Shown here: positions 33,542-42,065 of the stretch, in pieces | Layout: each line of letters begins with the position of its first letter | Position numbering within the stretch: the first letter of the stretch is position 1 | DNA from: JAYEPK01 sp048569615 | Lineage (GTDB): Archaea; Thermoplasmatota; Penumbrarchaeia; Penumbrarchaeales; Penumbrarchaeaceae | Length of the DNA: 55,400 nt | Assembly (NCBI GenBank): GCA_048569615.1 | Contig: JBLIRK010000017.1 | Location: forward strand, 1-55,400 | Reading direction: 5' to 3' | The notes under the pieces: model-generated | What the model saw: only the letters and a program-made list of their open reading frames with translations | Databases searched by the model: none | What the model was told of the DNA's origin: nothing | Position numbers and translations under genes: made by a program

Positions 33542-34024
33542 ATGCCCCTATCTCCCTTGGATCCAAAGAGAAATAAGAAGGTCAAAGACACCGGTCCAGC
33601 GGAGAGCACCGAGAAGAGGACCGTAAATCCCCTCGTCAGCTGGTTCGCGATCTTCCTCGGGGTTGGAATGACCGCGATAGGGGTCCTGATGGTGCTGTGG
33701 GGGCTGGCATGGCAGACTGGCGTGGGCGAGCCGAACCAGATCGACGGAAGCGATCTTGAAGGCTATCCATGGCTGCTCCCCATCGGAATTCTGATGGCGG
33801 CATTCGGCATCATGTGGGTATGGACGGGATGGCACAGGTTCAAGAGGGAAGAGGCTGAGGAAGGGATGAAGCCCTGCCCCATGTGCAGGAGGATGGTGGA
33901 ATCGGACCTCAACTTCTGCTATTACTGCAACGAATCCTTCGGGAGGGAGAAGAAGGAGGAGGCTGTCGATGAGGGCGGGGAGGGAACGAGAAGGGCCAGA
34001 CCCTTCAAGGGAAAATTCGACTGA
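33542..34024 (+). CDS. Two-helix membrane protein with C-terminal zinc ribbon
   Basis: The 160-residue protein has a polar N-terminus, two transmembrane helices (VSWFAIFLGVGMTAIGVLMV and WLLPIGILMAAFGIMWVWTG), then a zinc ribbon (CPMCRRMVESDLNFCYYCN) and a charged tail. The ATG at 33542 is the sensible start; an upstream in-frame start would add an unlikely extension. Its stop overlaps the Orc1/Cdc6 start by one base (TGATG), so the two are probably co-transcribed. Function unknown. Confidence 0.7.
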   Translation: MPLSPLDPKRNKKVKDTGPAESTEKRTVNPLVSWFAIFLGVGMTAIGVLMVLWGLAWQTGVGEPNQIDGSDLEGYPWLLPIGILMAAFGIMWVWTGWHRFKREEAEEGMKPCPMCRRMVESDLNFCYYCNESFGREKKEEAVDEGGEGTRRARPFKGKFD

Positions 34025-35250
34025 TGTCGACCCCACCGAAAGTATTCTTTCCCCCTTCGCCGATACGGTCTCCCATGAAGACATCCCTGAACGCCCTGCG
34101 CCGCAGTCAGATATTCAAGGACCAGTCGAAGCTCTCCTTCGACTACGTTCCGGAGGAGCTCCCGGGAAGGGAGAAGGAGATGGATATGATAGGCCGGCTG
34201 TTCAGACCCGTGGTCTACGACAGAATGAGCCAGACCTCCTTGATAGTCGGTCCGGTGGGATCTGGAAAGACCGCTGTCGTAAAGAGGTTCTGCAAGATCC
34301 TAGAGGAAGCCGGGATGGAGAACAAGAGGAGGATAGAGAGCGTCCATGTCAACTGCAGGAACCGCAAATCCGAATCCATGGTTCTGCTCTCCATACTGAA
34401 CCATTTCGATTCCAGGTTCCCCGACAGGGGATTCTCCATACCCGAGATGATAGAGATCCTCAAGAAGCACCTGAAGAGGAAAGAATGCCATATCGTGATC
34501 ATCCTAGACGAGGCGGATGTGCTCCTCAAGAGGTCCGGCTCCGACCTTGTCTATTCCTTCACCCGGGTCCAGGAGGAGGACCCCGAGCTCCTCGGAGCCA
34601 TTTCTCTGATCCTTGTATCGCAGAAATCCATTGTTCAGCTCATGGACAGGGCATCGCTCTCCACATTCAAGAGGACCAATATCATCGAGTTCGGAAAATA
34701 CGATCATGAAGTCCTTAAGATGATAGTCGATCAGAGGATACAGCTGGCCTTCCATCCCAACGTGGTGGAGGACGGAGTCTCCGAGATGATAGCCTCCATG
34801 TCGGAGGAGTACGGCGATGCAAGGTTCGCCATCGAACTCCTGGAGAAGTCCGGGATGGTGGCGGAGGAGAGGGGGGATCCCATGGTCCTGCCGGAGCATT
34901 CGAGATGGGCCAAGGCGGAGGTCAAACCTTTCGTTTACGAGGAGACCATCCAGCAATTGAACGTCCACGAGCAGCTCATGCTCCTTTCCGCTTCCAGGCT
35001 GCTTAAGAACACCGCCTACTGCTCCACGGGAGAGCTGGAGGAGGAGTACAAGGCCCTGTGCGAGCAGATAGGGAAAAGACCTCTGGGCCATACCCAGTTC
35101 TGGCAGTACATGAAGGAGATGGACGCCTTCGGTCTGATATCAACAAAAAGGTCCGGAAAGGGGACGGTCGGGAATACGACCCTGATAACCATCGAGGATG
35201 TGCCGGTTGCGGAGCTCATAGTCTATCTCGAGAGGGCTCTACTGTCCTGA
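34024..35250 (+). CDS. cdc6: Orc1/Cdc6-type AAA+ replication initiator
   Basis: This AAA+ ATPase binds replication origins in archaea. The 408-residue protein has Walker A GPVGSGKT (76-83), Walker B VIILDEAD (to 165), the sensor-2 arginine in YGDARFAIELL, and a C-terminal winged-helix region (LLSASRLLKNT, FWQYMKEMDAFGLI). The N-terminus resembles Orc1/Cdc6 proteins (SQIFKDQSKLSFDYVPEELPGRE). The start may be 34024 or the ATG at 34075. Origins often lie beside such genes, but the ~110-base gap upstream of the preceding gene shows no clear origin-recognition box. It could be an initiator paralogue acting elsewhere. Confidence 0.88.
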   Translation: MSTPPKVFFPPSPIRSPMKTSLNALRRSQIFKDQSKLSFDYVPEELPGREKEMDMIGRLFRPVVYDRMSQTSLIVGPVGSGKTAVVKRFCKILEEAGMENKRRIESVHVNCRNRKSESMVLLSILNHFDSRFPDRGFSIPEMIEILKKHLKRKECHIVIILDEADVLLKRSGSDLVYSFTRVQEEDPELLGAISLILVSQKSIVQLMDRASLSTFKRTNIIEFGKYDHEVLKMIVDQRIQLAFHPNVVEDGVSEMIASMSEEYGDARFAIELLEKSGMVAEERGDPMVLPEHSRWAKAEVKPFVYEETIQQLNVHEQLMLLSASRLLKNTAYCSTGELEEEYKALCEQIGKRPLGHTQFWQYMKEMDAFGLISTKRSGKGTVGNTTLITIEDVPVAELIVYLERALLS

Positions 35251-35262
35251 AATTCTCCCTGA

Positions 35263-38200
35263 CTATAGGTCAGGCAGGGGCGGGAGGTCCGGGAAAGATG
35301 GTGGTTTCGGAGGGCCCTTTGGACTCCCTTCTTCCATTTTCGGTGCTTCCTGCTGCTCTTCCGACCCTTCTCCGAAGAGATCGTCCACATGGCTGTCCTC
35401 AGGGGGGACTTCTTCCTCGACAGGGGGTCTCCAGACATTCTCTTCCTCCTCGTCCTTTTGAGATGCGACCTCCATCTCCTTGTGCGCCTCTTCCATGAAG
35501 CTCCCCAGGAGTTCCTCCTCCTCCTGCCTCTTCTCATCCTCTGCCGGGGGCAGCTGCTGGACCTTTCGGGCGGGCGGCATCTGGGGAACCTGCTGCTGGT
35601 TGAGCTGCGGGGCCATGCCTGGGGGAAGTCCCATCTCAGGAGCATACATCTGCTGCTGGGTTACCTTCTTCGGCTTGGAGGTTAGGGCGAAGATAAAGAA
35701 GCCTATGGCCGCAAGCACGACCACGGCAATTACTATGAGTATTATTATGAGGACCAGGCTGATTCCTCCGGAATCACCATCATCCTTGGGTGGGTGGTCC
35801 CTAGGATCGAGCGGGTTCGTTCCCGCCTGGAACTCCTCGAAATTGGTGAATCCATCGTTGTCCATGTCTTGGTACTTGTCGTTGGGGTCGTACTTGTCCA
35901 GCCCGTTCTCCTCCTCGTAGGTGTCGTTCATCCCGTCACCGTCGCTGTCGAGGTTCGGGTCCACCTCAACTTCCTTTTCGTTGAGGATGATGTAATCGGT
36001 CACGACAGGCGACATCGCCCCTGTGGGATCCTGGGCATAGAGGGTGATGGTGTAGGACTTTGCATACTGGTAGGTATGGGTCACCTCATCACCGACAACG
36101 GTTTGCGTTCCGTCCCCGAAGTCCCAGACGAATTTCAGAGCATCCCCGTCGGGATCGCTTGAGTCCAGTATGTAGAAGTGGATGGGATCGCCTGCGTAGA
36201 GGATTCCCTGGTCCTTGCCCATTGTCGGTCTATCGGGGGCATCATTGGTGTTCACGATCTGGTAGGTGATCATCACCGAGTCCGTTTTATCACTCTCGTC
36301 GGTCACGGTGATCCTGAGGGTATGGTTCCCGACCATCTCCTGGGTGGGAAGTATCGTGAAGTTCCTGGCGAAATCATTCCCCTGCACCGGGGTCTGCTGC
36401 CAGGAGGAATCGCTTGTGGAGAACCTTATCTCGTCCCTGGGATCGATATCATCGGCCACCACCGTTATCGTGTAGGCCCTGTCCTCGAAGCCGTTTTGGC
36501 CGTTGGCGGCGTTCAGGGTGATCTTCCCCTCGACCGGTTCCTCTCCGTTAACGGTCCTGATGATCGGCTCGTCGTTGCGGTTCTTCACATAGAGGATTAT
36601 TGTTATCTCCTGGCTTGCGGCATTCTGGGAATCTATGACCTGGAGGGTCGTGCTCGCCCCTCCCGCTAGGGCATCGTCGTTGGTGGGGGTATAAGTGATA
36701 TATGCTTTGAGCGGGTCCGAATAATGGGGGTGCACCTCCCAGCCCGGGGAGCCCAGGTTCCATTGGAGCTCTTCCATTATCCCTATGGCGATATCGGGAT
36801 CGTAGACCACGACCGTAAGGTTGATCTCCAGGTCCTCCTGGACATCTCTGAAGGTGGGCTCCGTTTCCCTTTCAAGGTCCTCGTATATCCTGCCCTCATC
36901 CCTCCATTCGAGGGTCCTCAGAACCGGGGCGTCGTTCTTGTTGGTGATGTGGATCACGAGGATGCAGTAGTCGTCCTCGGAGGGGGAGTGCCCGTCGTCC
37001 ACTGTGATCTTTATCCAGTGGGTGCCGACATCGTCGTTGTTGGGTACGAAGGAGTACTGCCCGTTGGTGTTGATCGTGAACCTGGGGGTAGTTGCATTGT
37101 GGCTGTATTCCAGTTTGTTCTGGTCCTCCGTGTCGTTGTCCTTGGCATAGATCTTCCTGTCCCTCAGGTTGGCGTAGTTCTGGGGTATGGTGATGTGGAT
37201 GGGTTGATGTGTATTGGTTTCCGGTTTGGTCGCGGTATCTATCCTCTCGATGTAGGCATCATCGTTGACGGGAGCTATTGTGACGCGGAACAGGTTTGAC
37301 CTAACATCAATTTCATCTCCGCTCCTCGGGACCCAATCTCTGCCCCAGTCGTTGCATATGATCCTGAAATCCGCATAACCATGGTAGTTCGGTTCTGTCA
37401 CCCTGACAGACATCTGTCCGTCATTCGCAATATCGATCTGGATCTCATCCGGTGCATCCACCCGGGCCACTTCGAAATGGAGGTCGGCATCGTGTTCCGG
37501 TTGGGGGTCCGAGAAGTGATCGTTCAGATTGGTGACATTAACGAAGGGTCCCTCATCTTCGTTGAAAATGTAATCATCGATATCTCTATTGAAGGACGGA
37601 GGATCGTTGGGTGGGATGAGCTTTGTCACGAAGCTCGTCAGGTTGTAGAAAACCTCACCATTACCCGTAGCACCGCCGCTGAGCTGGCTGTTTGGTGTGA
37701 TCCAGGTCTGGAGCGGGTAAACACCAACCCATGCATGGTCAACCTGGGCTCTGAATACAAGGGCCCTCGGATCACTGTTGGCAAGGGCTGAAGCGATGGG
37801 GAGCTGGTTCTGCTGGGTCCCCACCAGGAATAGATTGATCTGGTTCGATGTGTAGTTAAGGTATGCAAGAAGACAGAACAGCAACGCAGACGTCACCGAC
37901 TGTGTTCCATGGAGTCCGTAGGGGTTGTACATCAAACCTCTCTCTTCCGTTGCGATATCGACCCTCATGCTGAACTCCACCACGTCTCCTCTTGCGGTGT
38001 TGATCCCGGTATCCGTTATGAGTCCTGTGAGGTCGAACCAGTCAAACATGTCGTGGGACCTGTTCACGCTCTGCATGGTCGAAGGTTTATTGGTGCTGTT
38101 CACCCGGAATCCCCCTCCGAAGAGTCCGTTCCATTCGGTCCTGGAAGTCTGTGTTATCTTTGCTTCCACGGTGAAGTTAAGCATAGTATTGTTCCAGGTC

Positions 38201-38883
38201 CTTATCCTGAGAATGACAGGATAGGGCAGGTTCACGGTGGGGTCGCTATCCGGGACCAATATGGTTCTGGAAGTGTTCCCGTGATAGGCTCCTACTATCT
38301 CGAAACCGCCATCCTCATACCGCCCGAGGAAGTAATTTGGAACAAGGATCTCGATGGTGAGATATGCGTCCTTGTTAACGGCTTCCTGGGAGAAGACCGT
38401 GAGCTCGAGTTGGTCAGCAGTGCGGTTCACACCGTCGGCTGAGAGATTGATCTGGTAGAAATCCTCGTCATCGAAGGTTATCGAGGTGCCTGAGATGGTG
38501 GCGGAAACGTTGTTGGATTTCTTGTCTCCGTTCTCGAGGAAGAAAGGGGTGTCTATGGTATCTTCTTCATCAGCTGATGGGAGATCGCTCATTGGTCTTT
38601 GATGGCGGTCGTTCAACCATGAGGTGTCGATAAGGGACATGAGCGGATTTTCCGGATCCTTAACATCAAAGACCCTCTTCTCGGCGTATCCCATCTCAAC
38701 GAGGTCCTCTACGTAATACACATTATCCATCGATGCTGTATTTTCCATCGAAGCAACATCAGGGTTCCTTTCATTTTCCATCCCAGCGCTGATGGCGTCG
38801 GGAGCTTCCGCGAAAACGGGGAGCCCCGAGAGCAGTAGCATGATCGTCAGCGTAAGGCCAAGGAGAGCGGTCCTTTTCATCAT
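35263..38883 (-). CDS. Giant cadherin/PKD-like surface protein with acidic, Pro-rich cytoplasmic tail
   Basis: The 1,206-residue protein starts MMKRTALLGLTLTIMLLLSG, a signal peptide after GGAGGAAG. A ~380-residue region of unknown fold follows, then several cadherin-like/tandem-95 domains (YTPTNDDALAGGASTTLQV, NRNDEPIIRTVNGEEPVEGK). A PKD domain (LKFVWDFGDGTQTVVGDEV) and a calcium-type stretch (DSDGDGMNDTYEEENG) come next. One transmembrane helix (LVLIIILIVIAVVVLAAIGFFI) leads to a ~135-residue cytoplasmic tail rich in Gln, Pro and Glu. An upstream in-frame start would overlap the next gene. It is probably an adhesin or cell-wall-like surface protein; no enzyme motif is visible. Confidence 0.85.
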   Translation of the reverse strand: MMKRTALLGLTLTIMLLLSGLPVFAEAPDAISAGMENERNPDVASMENTASMDNVYYVEDLVEMGYAEKRVFDVKDPENPLMSLIDTSWLNDRHQRPMSDLPSADEEDTIDTPFFLENGDKKSNNVSATISGTSITFDDEDFYQINLSADGVNRTADQLELTVFSQEAVNKDAYLTIEILVPNYFLGRYEDGGFEIVGAYHGNTSRTILVPDSDPTVNLPYPVILRIRTWNNTMLNFTVEAKITQTSRTEWNGLFGGGFRVNSTNKPSTMQSVNRSHDMFDWFDLTGLITDTGINTARGDVVEFSMRVDIATEERGLMYNPYGLHGTQSVTSALLFCLLAYLNYTSNQINLFLVGTQQNQLPIASALANSDPRALVFRAQVDHAWVGVYPLQTWITPNSQLSGGATGNGEVFYNLTSFVTKLIPPNDPPSFNRDIDDYIFNEDEGPFVNVTNLNDHFSDPQPEHDADLHFEVARVDAPDEIQIDIANDGQMSVRVTEPNYHGYADFRIICNDWGRDWVPRSGDEIDVRSNLFRVTIAPVNDDAYIERIDTATKPETNTHQPIHITIPQNYANLRDRKIYAKDNDTEDQNKLEYSHNATTPRFTINTNGQYSFVPNNDDVGTHWIKITVDDGHSPSEDDYCILVIHITNKNDAPVLRTLEWRDEGRIYEDLERETEPTFRDVQEDLEINLTVVVYDPDIAIGIMEELQWNLGSPGWEVHPHYSDPLKAYITYTPTNDDALAGGASTTLQVIDSQNAASQEITIILYVKNRNDEPIIRTVNGEEPVEGKITLNAANGQNGFEDRAYTITVVADDIDPRDEIRFSTSDSSWQQTPVQGNDFARNFTILPTQEMVGNHTLRITVTDESDKTDSVMITYQIVNTNDAPDRPTMGKDQGILYAGDPIHFYILDSSDPDGDALKFVWDFGDGTQTVVGDEVTHTYQYAKSYTITLYAQDPTGAMSPVVTDYIILNEKEVEVDPNLDSDGDGMNDTYEEENGLDKYDPNDKYQDMDNDGFTNFEEFQAGTNPLDPRDHPPKDDGDSGGISLVLIIILIVIAVVVLAAIGFFIFALTSKPKKVTQQQMYAPEMGLPPGMAPQLNQQQVPQMPPARKVQQLPPAEDEKRQEEEELLGSFMEEAHKEMEVASQKDEEEENVWRPPVEEEVPPEDSHVDDLFGEGSEEQQEAPKMEEGSPKGPPKPPSFPDLPPLPDL

Positions 38884-38962
38884 TCTTCCTCCGTTGCAGC
38901 TGCTTGCAATATGGCGGGATTGCGGCCGAAAAACAGGCCGTTTTGTCCCAATGATTGTTCGG

Positions 38963-38970
38963 GTTATAAA
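38963..38970 (-). promoter_or_regulatory. TATA box for the giant surface protein
   Basis: TTTATAAC on the minus strand lies 80-87 bases before the ATG at 38883. The leader of ~55 bases contains a short inverted repeat (CGGCC with GGCCG, at 38926-38942). Confidence 0.45.
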
Positions 38971-39007
38971 GGGTTTATGGTCCCCTGAGCCATGTCCAGT
39001 GTCAATT

Positions 39008-39406
39008 CTAGTCGTCCCTGGACCATACTTCATCGGGGATGTCCTCGTAAATGTTGTAATCATCATCACTGGCGGGGCACTGCTCCACTTCGTCGCAGGC
39101 CATCGTGTTGATGACGTTCTTCTTCAGAAGCCAGTAATGGATCCTCCACTCCCTCCCGTCGTAAAGTGTCGTTTCCTCCCTTTCCGTGACAAGGAGTCCG
39201 AAGTCCTCGAGCATATAGAAGAGGTCCCTGTCCTCGGGTTCGAGGATATTGTCCACTATCCTGTCTCCGAAACCGAAGAAGTTCAGGACGTGGTATGCCA
39301 TGTTTTGGGCATCCTCACGGCTCATGTTATGTTCCTTGTAGCTGTTGATAATGGCTTCGGTAAGGCGGTTCAGGCTGACGATGAGCTCCATTTGACCGTT
39401 AACCAT
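39008..39406 (-). CDS. Small conserved-looking archaeal protein (possibly DUF6015)
   Basis: The 132-residue protein is mostly helical in its first half (LIVSLNRLTEAIINSYKEH, AQNMAYHVLNFFGFGDRIVD). A winged-helix-like beta hairpin follows (LEDFGLLVTEREETTLYDGR, IHYWLLKK), then an acidic tail. The layout suggests a small DNA- or protein-binding domain. I believe it resembles DUF6015 from Thermoplasmata but am not certain. GAGGTG precedes the ATG at 39406. It is divergent from the gene at 39615. Confidence 0.65.
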   Translation of the reverse strand: MVNGQMELIVSLNRLTEAIINSYKEHNMSREDAQNMAYHVLNFFGFGDRIVDNILEPEDRDLFYMLEDFGLLVTEREETTLYDGREWRIHYWLLKKNVINTMACDEVEQCPASDDDYNIYEDIPDEVWSRDD

Positions 39407-39565
39407 CTGTACACCTCGATCATGTGACGAATACGCCGGGGAATTACGTTCCTTCAGTTGGGAGCGGGGGCCGTCTATACTAGACCCCGTATATAATCGT
39501 TGTGGAATTCGGAGTTGACCGCGCTGGGAATACCTGGAACATGTTCAGGCCGTATATAGAAAAGT

Positions 39566-39573
39566 CTTATATG
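39566..39573 (+). promoter_or_regulatory. TATA box (one of three TATA-like elements) before the 39615 gene
   Basis: CTTATATG at 39566-39573 fits a start near 39595 and a ~20-base leader with GGAGG at 39603-39607. Other TATA-like elements lie at 39488-39497 (GTATATAATC) and 39552-39559 (GTATATAG). Confidence 0.4.
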
Positions 39574-39614
39574 CACAATCTCATTGCCCTTAGTCCCCCA
39601 CCGGAGGAATTGTC

Positions 39615-40178
39615 TTGCCCGCCGATGACAAGGAGAAAAAAAAGAGGCAGAAGGAGGCCGCCAAGGTCTACGAGAAGAGTATGAAGGCCTTCTCCCAGGG
39701 CAAGCTCTCCAAGGAGGAGCTCAAGGACCGGCTGAGGCCCTACAAGTACGAATTGAAGGACCTTGGCTATCCGGTCACGATCAAGGACGATGACAGGCCC
39801 AGGGAGGAAGATAAGGCGCCTGATCAGGGAGAAGCTGTCTTGATCAAGGAGCCGGTCACTTATGCTCCGTGGAGGAAGAGGTCCCAGATGACCATCGAGG
39901 AGATAGAATCCAGGGTGGATTCTCTGTCTTTGAGCAGAACACCCTCCGATTCGCTTAGGAAGCTCTATCACGAAAAATACGGAGAGGACCTGGCTCCGCC
40001 GGAAGAGCTTGTTCCATTCGAGCAGATAAGGGAGGACCTTCCGCAGAGAAGGATCAGCGGGGAGCTCCCGGCGGCAGAAGAGGGTGATCTGGTTGTGAAG
40101 GGCAACGAGCCCAAGGGCAAGGGCCCTTTCTGGAAATCGATGTTCAAGAGGTCCTCGTCCAAGGAAGGAGGGGCCTGA
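39615..40178 (+). CDS. Charged cytoplasmic protein of unknown function (TTG start)
   Basis: The 187-residue protein begins at TTG, 7 bases after GGAGG. It is highly charged and predicted helical at the N-terminus (EKKKRQKEAAKVYEKSMKAF). A central segment reads SQMTIEEIESRVDSLSLSRT and the tail is basic (KGKGPFWKSMFKRSSS). No signal or membrane segment is present. It lies 16 bases before the proteasome alpha gene and is almost certainly in one transcript with it. It may be a proteasome-linked factor, but this rests only on position. Confidence 0.6.
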   Translation: MPADDKEKKKRQKEAAKVYEKSMKAFSQGKLSKEELKDRLRPYKYELKDLGYPVTIKDDDRPREEDKAPDQGEAVLIKEPVTYAPWRKRSQMTIEEIESRVDSLSLSRTPSDSLRKLYHEKYGEDLAPPEELVPFEQIREDLPQRRISGELPAAEEGDLVVKGNEPKGKGPFWKSMFKRSSSKEGGA

Positions 40179-40194
40179 ACAAGGAGTGGCGCCG

Positions 40195-41121
40195 ATGGAC
40201 AAGGACCACTATGATCAGGCGGCAACGGTATTCTCTCCCGATGGAAGGGTTTACCAGGTTGAGTACTCCAGGGAAGCCATCAAGAGGGGGGGCCTGGCAA
40301 TGGGCATCATCTACCGTGATGGCGTCCTCTTCACCATCGACAAGGCCATCTACAGTTCCCTGGTGGAGGAGGAATATCTGGAGAAGTTCTTCAAGATAAC
40401 GAACAACGTGGGAGCGGCCGCGTCGGGTCTTATCGCAGATGCCAGGGTGCTGATAGACATACTCAGGGACAAGGCCCAGGAGGAATCGAGGAGATACGGG
40501 GAAAATCCCGATATCAGGAACCTTGTAATGTGGATATCAAAGATCTACGAGGTCTACACCCGGTATGAGGGTGTCCGCCCCTTCGGAACCGCCCTCCTGA
40601 TCGGGGGGCATGACGTCACGGGCTTCCACCTCTACGAGACCGATCCCTCCGGCGTTTTCCAGGAGAGAAAGGCAACGGCCATCGGAAAGGGCTCCGAAAG
40701 GGCAATAGAGATACTGGAAAAGGTCTACAACCCCGACCTGAGCAGGGAAAAGGCCATCGGACTTGCCCTGAAGATACTGGAGGAAACCCTCGAGGAGCGG
40801 CCCCAGGATATTAGGAAGGGGGAGGAGATCCACCTCCTGACCAGGGAAGGGTTCGAGGTCCTCGACCTCGATTCGGATATTGACCTGGACGCGGTCTTAA
40901 AGGACGTTATTATCGATTCGGCGATCAAGGAAGCGGACCAGGGCTTTGAAAAATTCTTCGATTCGGTGGAAGGATTGACATCCTCCCAAATGAGGGAACT
41001 GATGAAGACCTTTTCAGATCTGGACAAGCTGAAGGCGGCCACGGAAAAGGACCTCCGCTCCATACCCGGAATAGGCCCCAAGACCGCACGGAAGATCCTC
41101 GAGGCCCTCAAGAACCTGTGA
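40195..41121 (+). CDS. psmA: Proteasome alpha subunit with C-terminal helix-hairpin-helix extension
   Basis: The 308-residue protein matches archaeal 20S proteasome alpha subunits: TVFSPDGRVYQVEYSREA (11-28), GAAASGLIADARVLID (73-88), GVRPFGTALLIGG and LYETDPSGVFQERKATAIG. Alpha rings gate entry to the 20S chamber. Two features are odd. The gate motif is YDQ (6-8), not the usual YDR. A ~70-residue extension after residue ~235 ends in an HhH motif, LRSIPGIGPKTARKILEAL (287-305), typical of DNA-binding proteins. The ATG at 40195 is chosen over the GTG at 40186 because AAGGAG is at 40181-40186. No beta subunit or SBDS-exosome genes are nearby. Confidence 0.9.
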   Translation: MDKDHYDQAATVFSPDGRVYQVEYSREAIKRGGLAMGIIYRDGVLFTIDKAIYSSLVEEEYLEKFFKITNNVGAAASGLIADARVLIDILRDKAQEESRRYGENPDIRNLVMWISKIYEVYTRYEGVRPFGTALLIGGHDVTGFHLYETDPSGVFQERKATAIGKGSERAIEILEKVYNPDLSREKAIGLALKILEETLEERPQDIRKGEEIHLLTREGFEVLDLDSDIDLDAVLKDVIIDSAIKEADQGFEKFFDSVEGLTSSQMRELMKTFSDLDKLKAATEKDLRSIPGIGPKTARKILEALKNL

Positions 41122-41131
41122 TCCTTCCTTT

Positions 41132-41554
41132 TCAGATCTCCGCAGTGTTCCTGATCAGCTTCACCACGGCTTCAACGGCGGACCTTGCATTCTCTATCCT
41201 TGCCTGGGCCTGGCCCCTGCTCATGCCGGGTCCCGTGATGCCGAGTCCAATGGGCTTGTCGCTTTCGAGGGAGATATCTATGATCTTCCTGGCAGCATGC
41301 TGCATTACGATCTCGTCATGGTCCGTCTCCCCTTCGATCACTGCCCCGATCGCCACTGCACCATCCACCTTGCCGGACCTGACCATCCGGCTCAGGGCGA
41401 AGGGCATGTCATATACGCCCGGAACCTGAACCACCATGGCAACCTCGCAGCCGAGGAATTCGGCGTGGGCCTTGGCCCTCTCCAGCATCATCGTGGTGAT
41501 GTCGAAGTTGTACTCGGAGACCACGAAACCCATTCTGATCCTCTGTTCCTTCAT
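41132..41554 (-). CDS. ribH: 6,7-dimethyl-8-ribityllumazine synthase
   Basis: Lumazine synthase condenses the pyrimidine intermediate with dihydroxybutanone phosphate in riboflavin synthesis. The 140-residue protein has VVSEYNFDITTMMLERAKAH, VPGVYDMPFALSRM and AIGAVIEGETDHDEIV with the catalytic His, all as in archaeal RibH. The ATG at 41554 follows AAAGGAGG. It is last in the riboflavin operon, 19 bases after ribC, and converges on psmA with a 10-base gap. Confidence 0.93.
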   Translation of the reverse strand: MKEQRIRMGFVVSEYNFDITTMMLERAKAHAEFLGCEVAMVVQVPGVYDMPFALSRMVRSGKVDGAVAIGAVIEGETDHDEIVMQHAARKIIDISLESDKPIGLGITGPGMSRGQAQARIENARSAVEAVVKLIRNTAEI

Positions 41555-41573
41555 TCCTGTTTCCTCCTTTGAT

Positions 41574-42065
41574 TCAATGATGAACTGCACTGCCGCCTTC
41601 CTCTTCGACGGGACCTACGTCCTCGAAACCCTGCCTCTGTCCGGTCCCTGCCCGGGTCCTCAGCTTATCCGGCTTGAAGAGCAGGTAATAGGCATTCCTA
41701 GCATGCTCCCTTGTCCTGTTCTCCGCCAGGGACCTGAGCTCCTTGTCATCCCCCGCCTCGTCAATGTGGACGAAGACCTCGATGATGTGGGTGTTGGTCA
41801 TCAGCTGAGCCTGGATGATGCCCTGGCTTGCCTCGTGGGCGCAGGTCTTGTCTATGACCTCCGGGCCGGGCATCCCCAATGCCATCACGATCCCGCAGTC
41901 CTCCTCCTCGATGAGCTTCTTGCATGCTACGGGCAGGTCCTTGACGCCGGGAACGGTCCTCCTGATCACTCTGAAACCTCCCCCGACGGACCTCAGCTCG
42001 TCCTCTGCGATGGAGCCCATGTCCACCCTGGAGAAAGTTGTATCCGCCACACCAATCCTCTTCAA
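41574..42065 (-). CDS. ribC: Archaeal riboflavin synthase (RibC type)
   Basis: The enzyme dismutates two lumazines to riboflavin. The 163-residue protein is the archaeal pentameric type, related to lumazine synthase and not to bacterial RibE. It has MKRIGVADTTFSRVDMGSIA, RRTVPGVKDLPVACKKLIE and NTHIIEVFVHIDEAGDDKEL. The start is probably the TTG at 42065, in a 4-base TTGA overlap with the upstream stop; a GTG at 42071 is possible. The C-terminus has a short, polar extension. Confidence 0.92.
   Translation of the reverse strand: MKRIGVADTTFSRVDMGSIAEDELRSVGGGFRVIRRTVPGVKDLPVACKKLIEEEDCGIVMALGMPGPEVIDKTCAHEASQGIIQAQLMTNTHIIEVFVHIDEAGDDKELRSLAENRTREHARNAYYLLFKPDKLRTRAGTGQRQGFEDVGPVEEEGGSAVHH

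Noticed and set aside
38884..39069. N-terminal extension of the giant surface protein to 39069
   Set aside because: It would overlap the gene at 39008-39406 and place a signal peptide internally; the GGAGGAAG element marks 38883.
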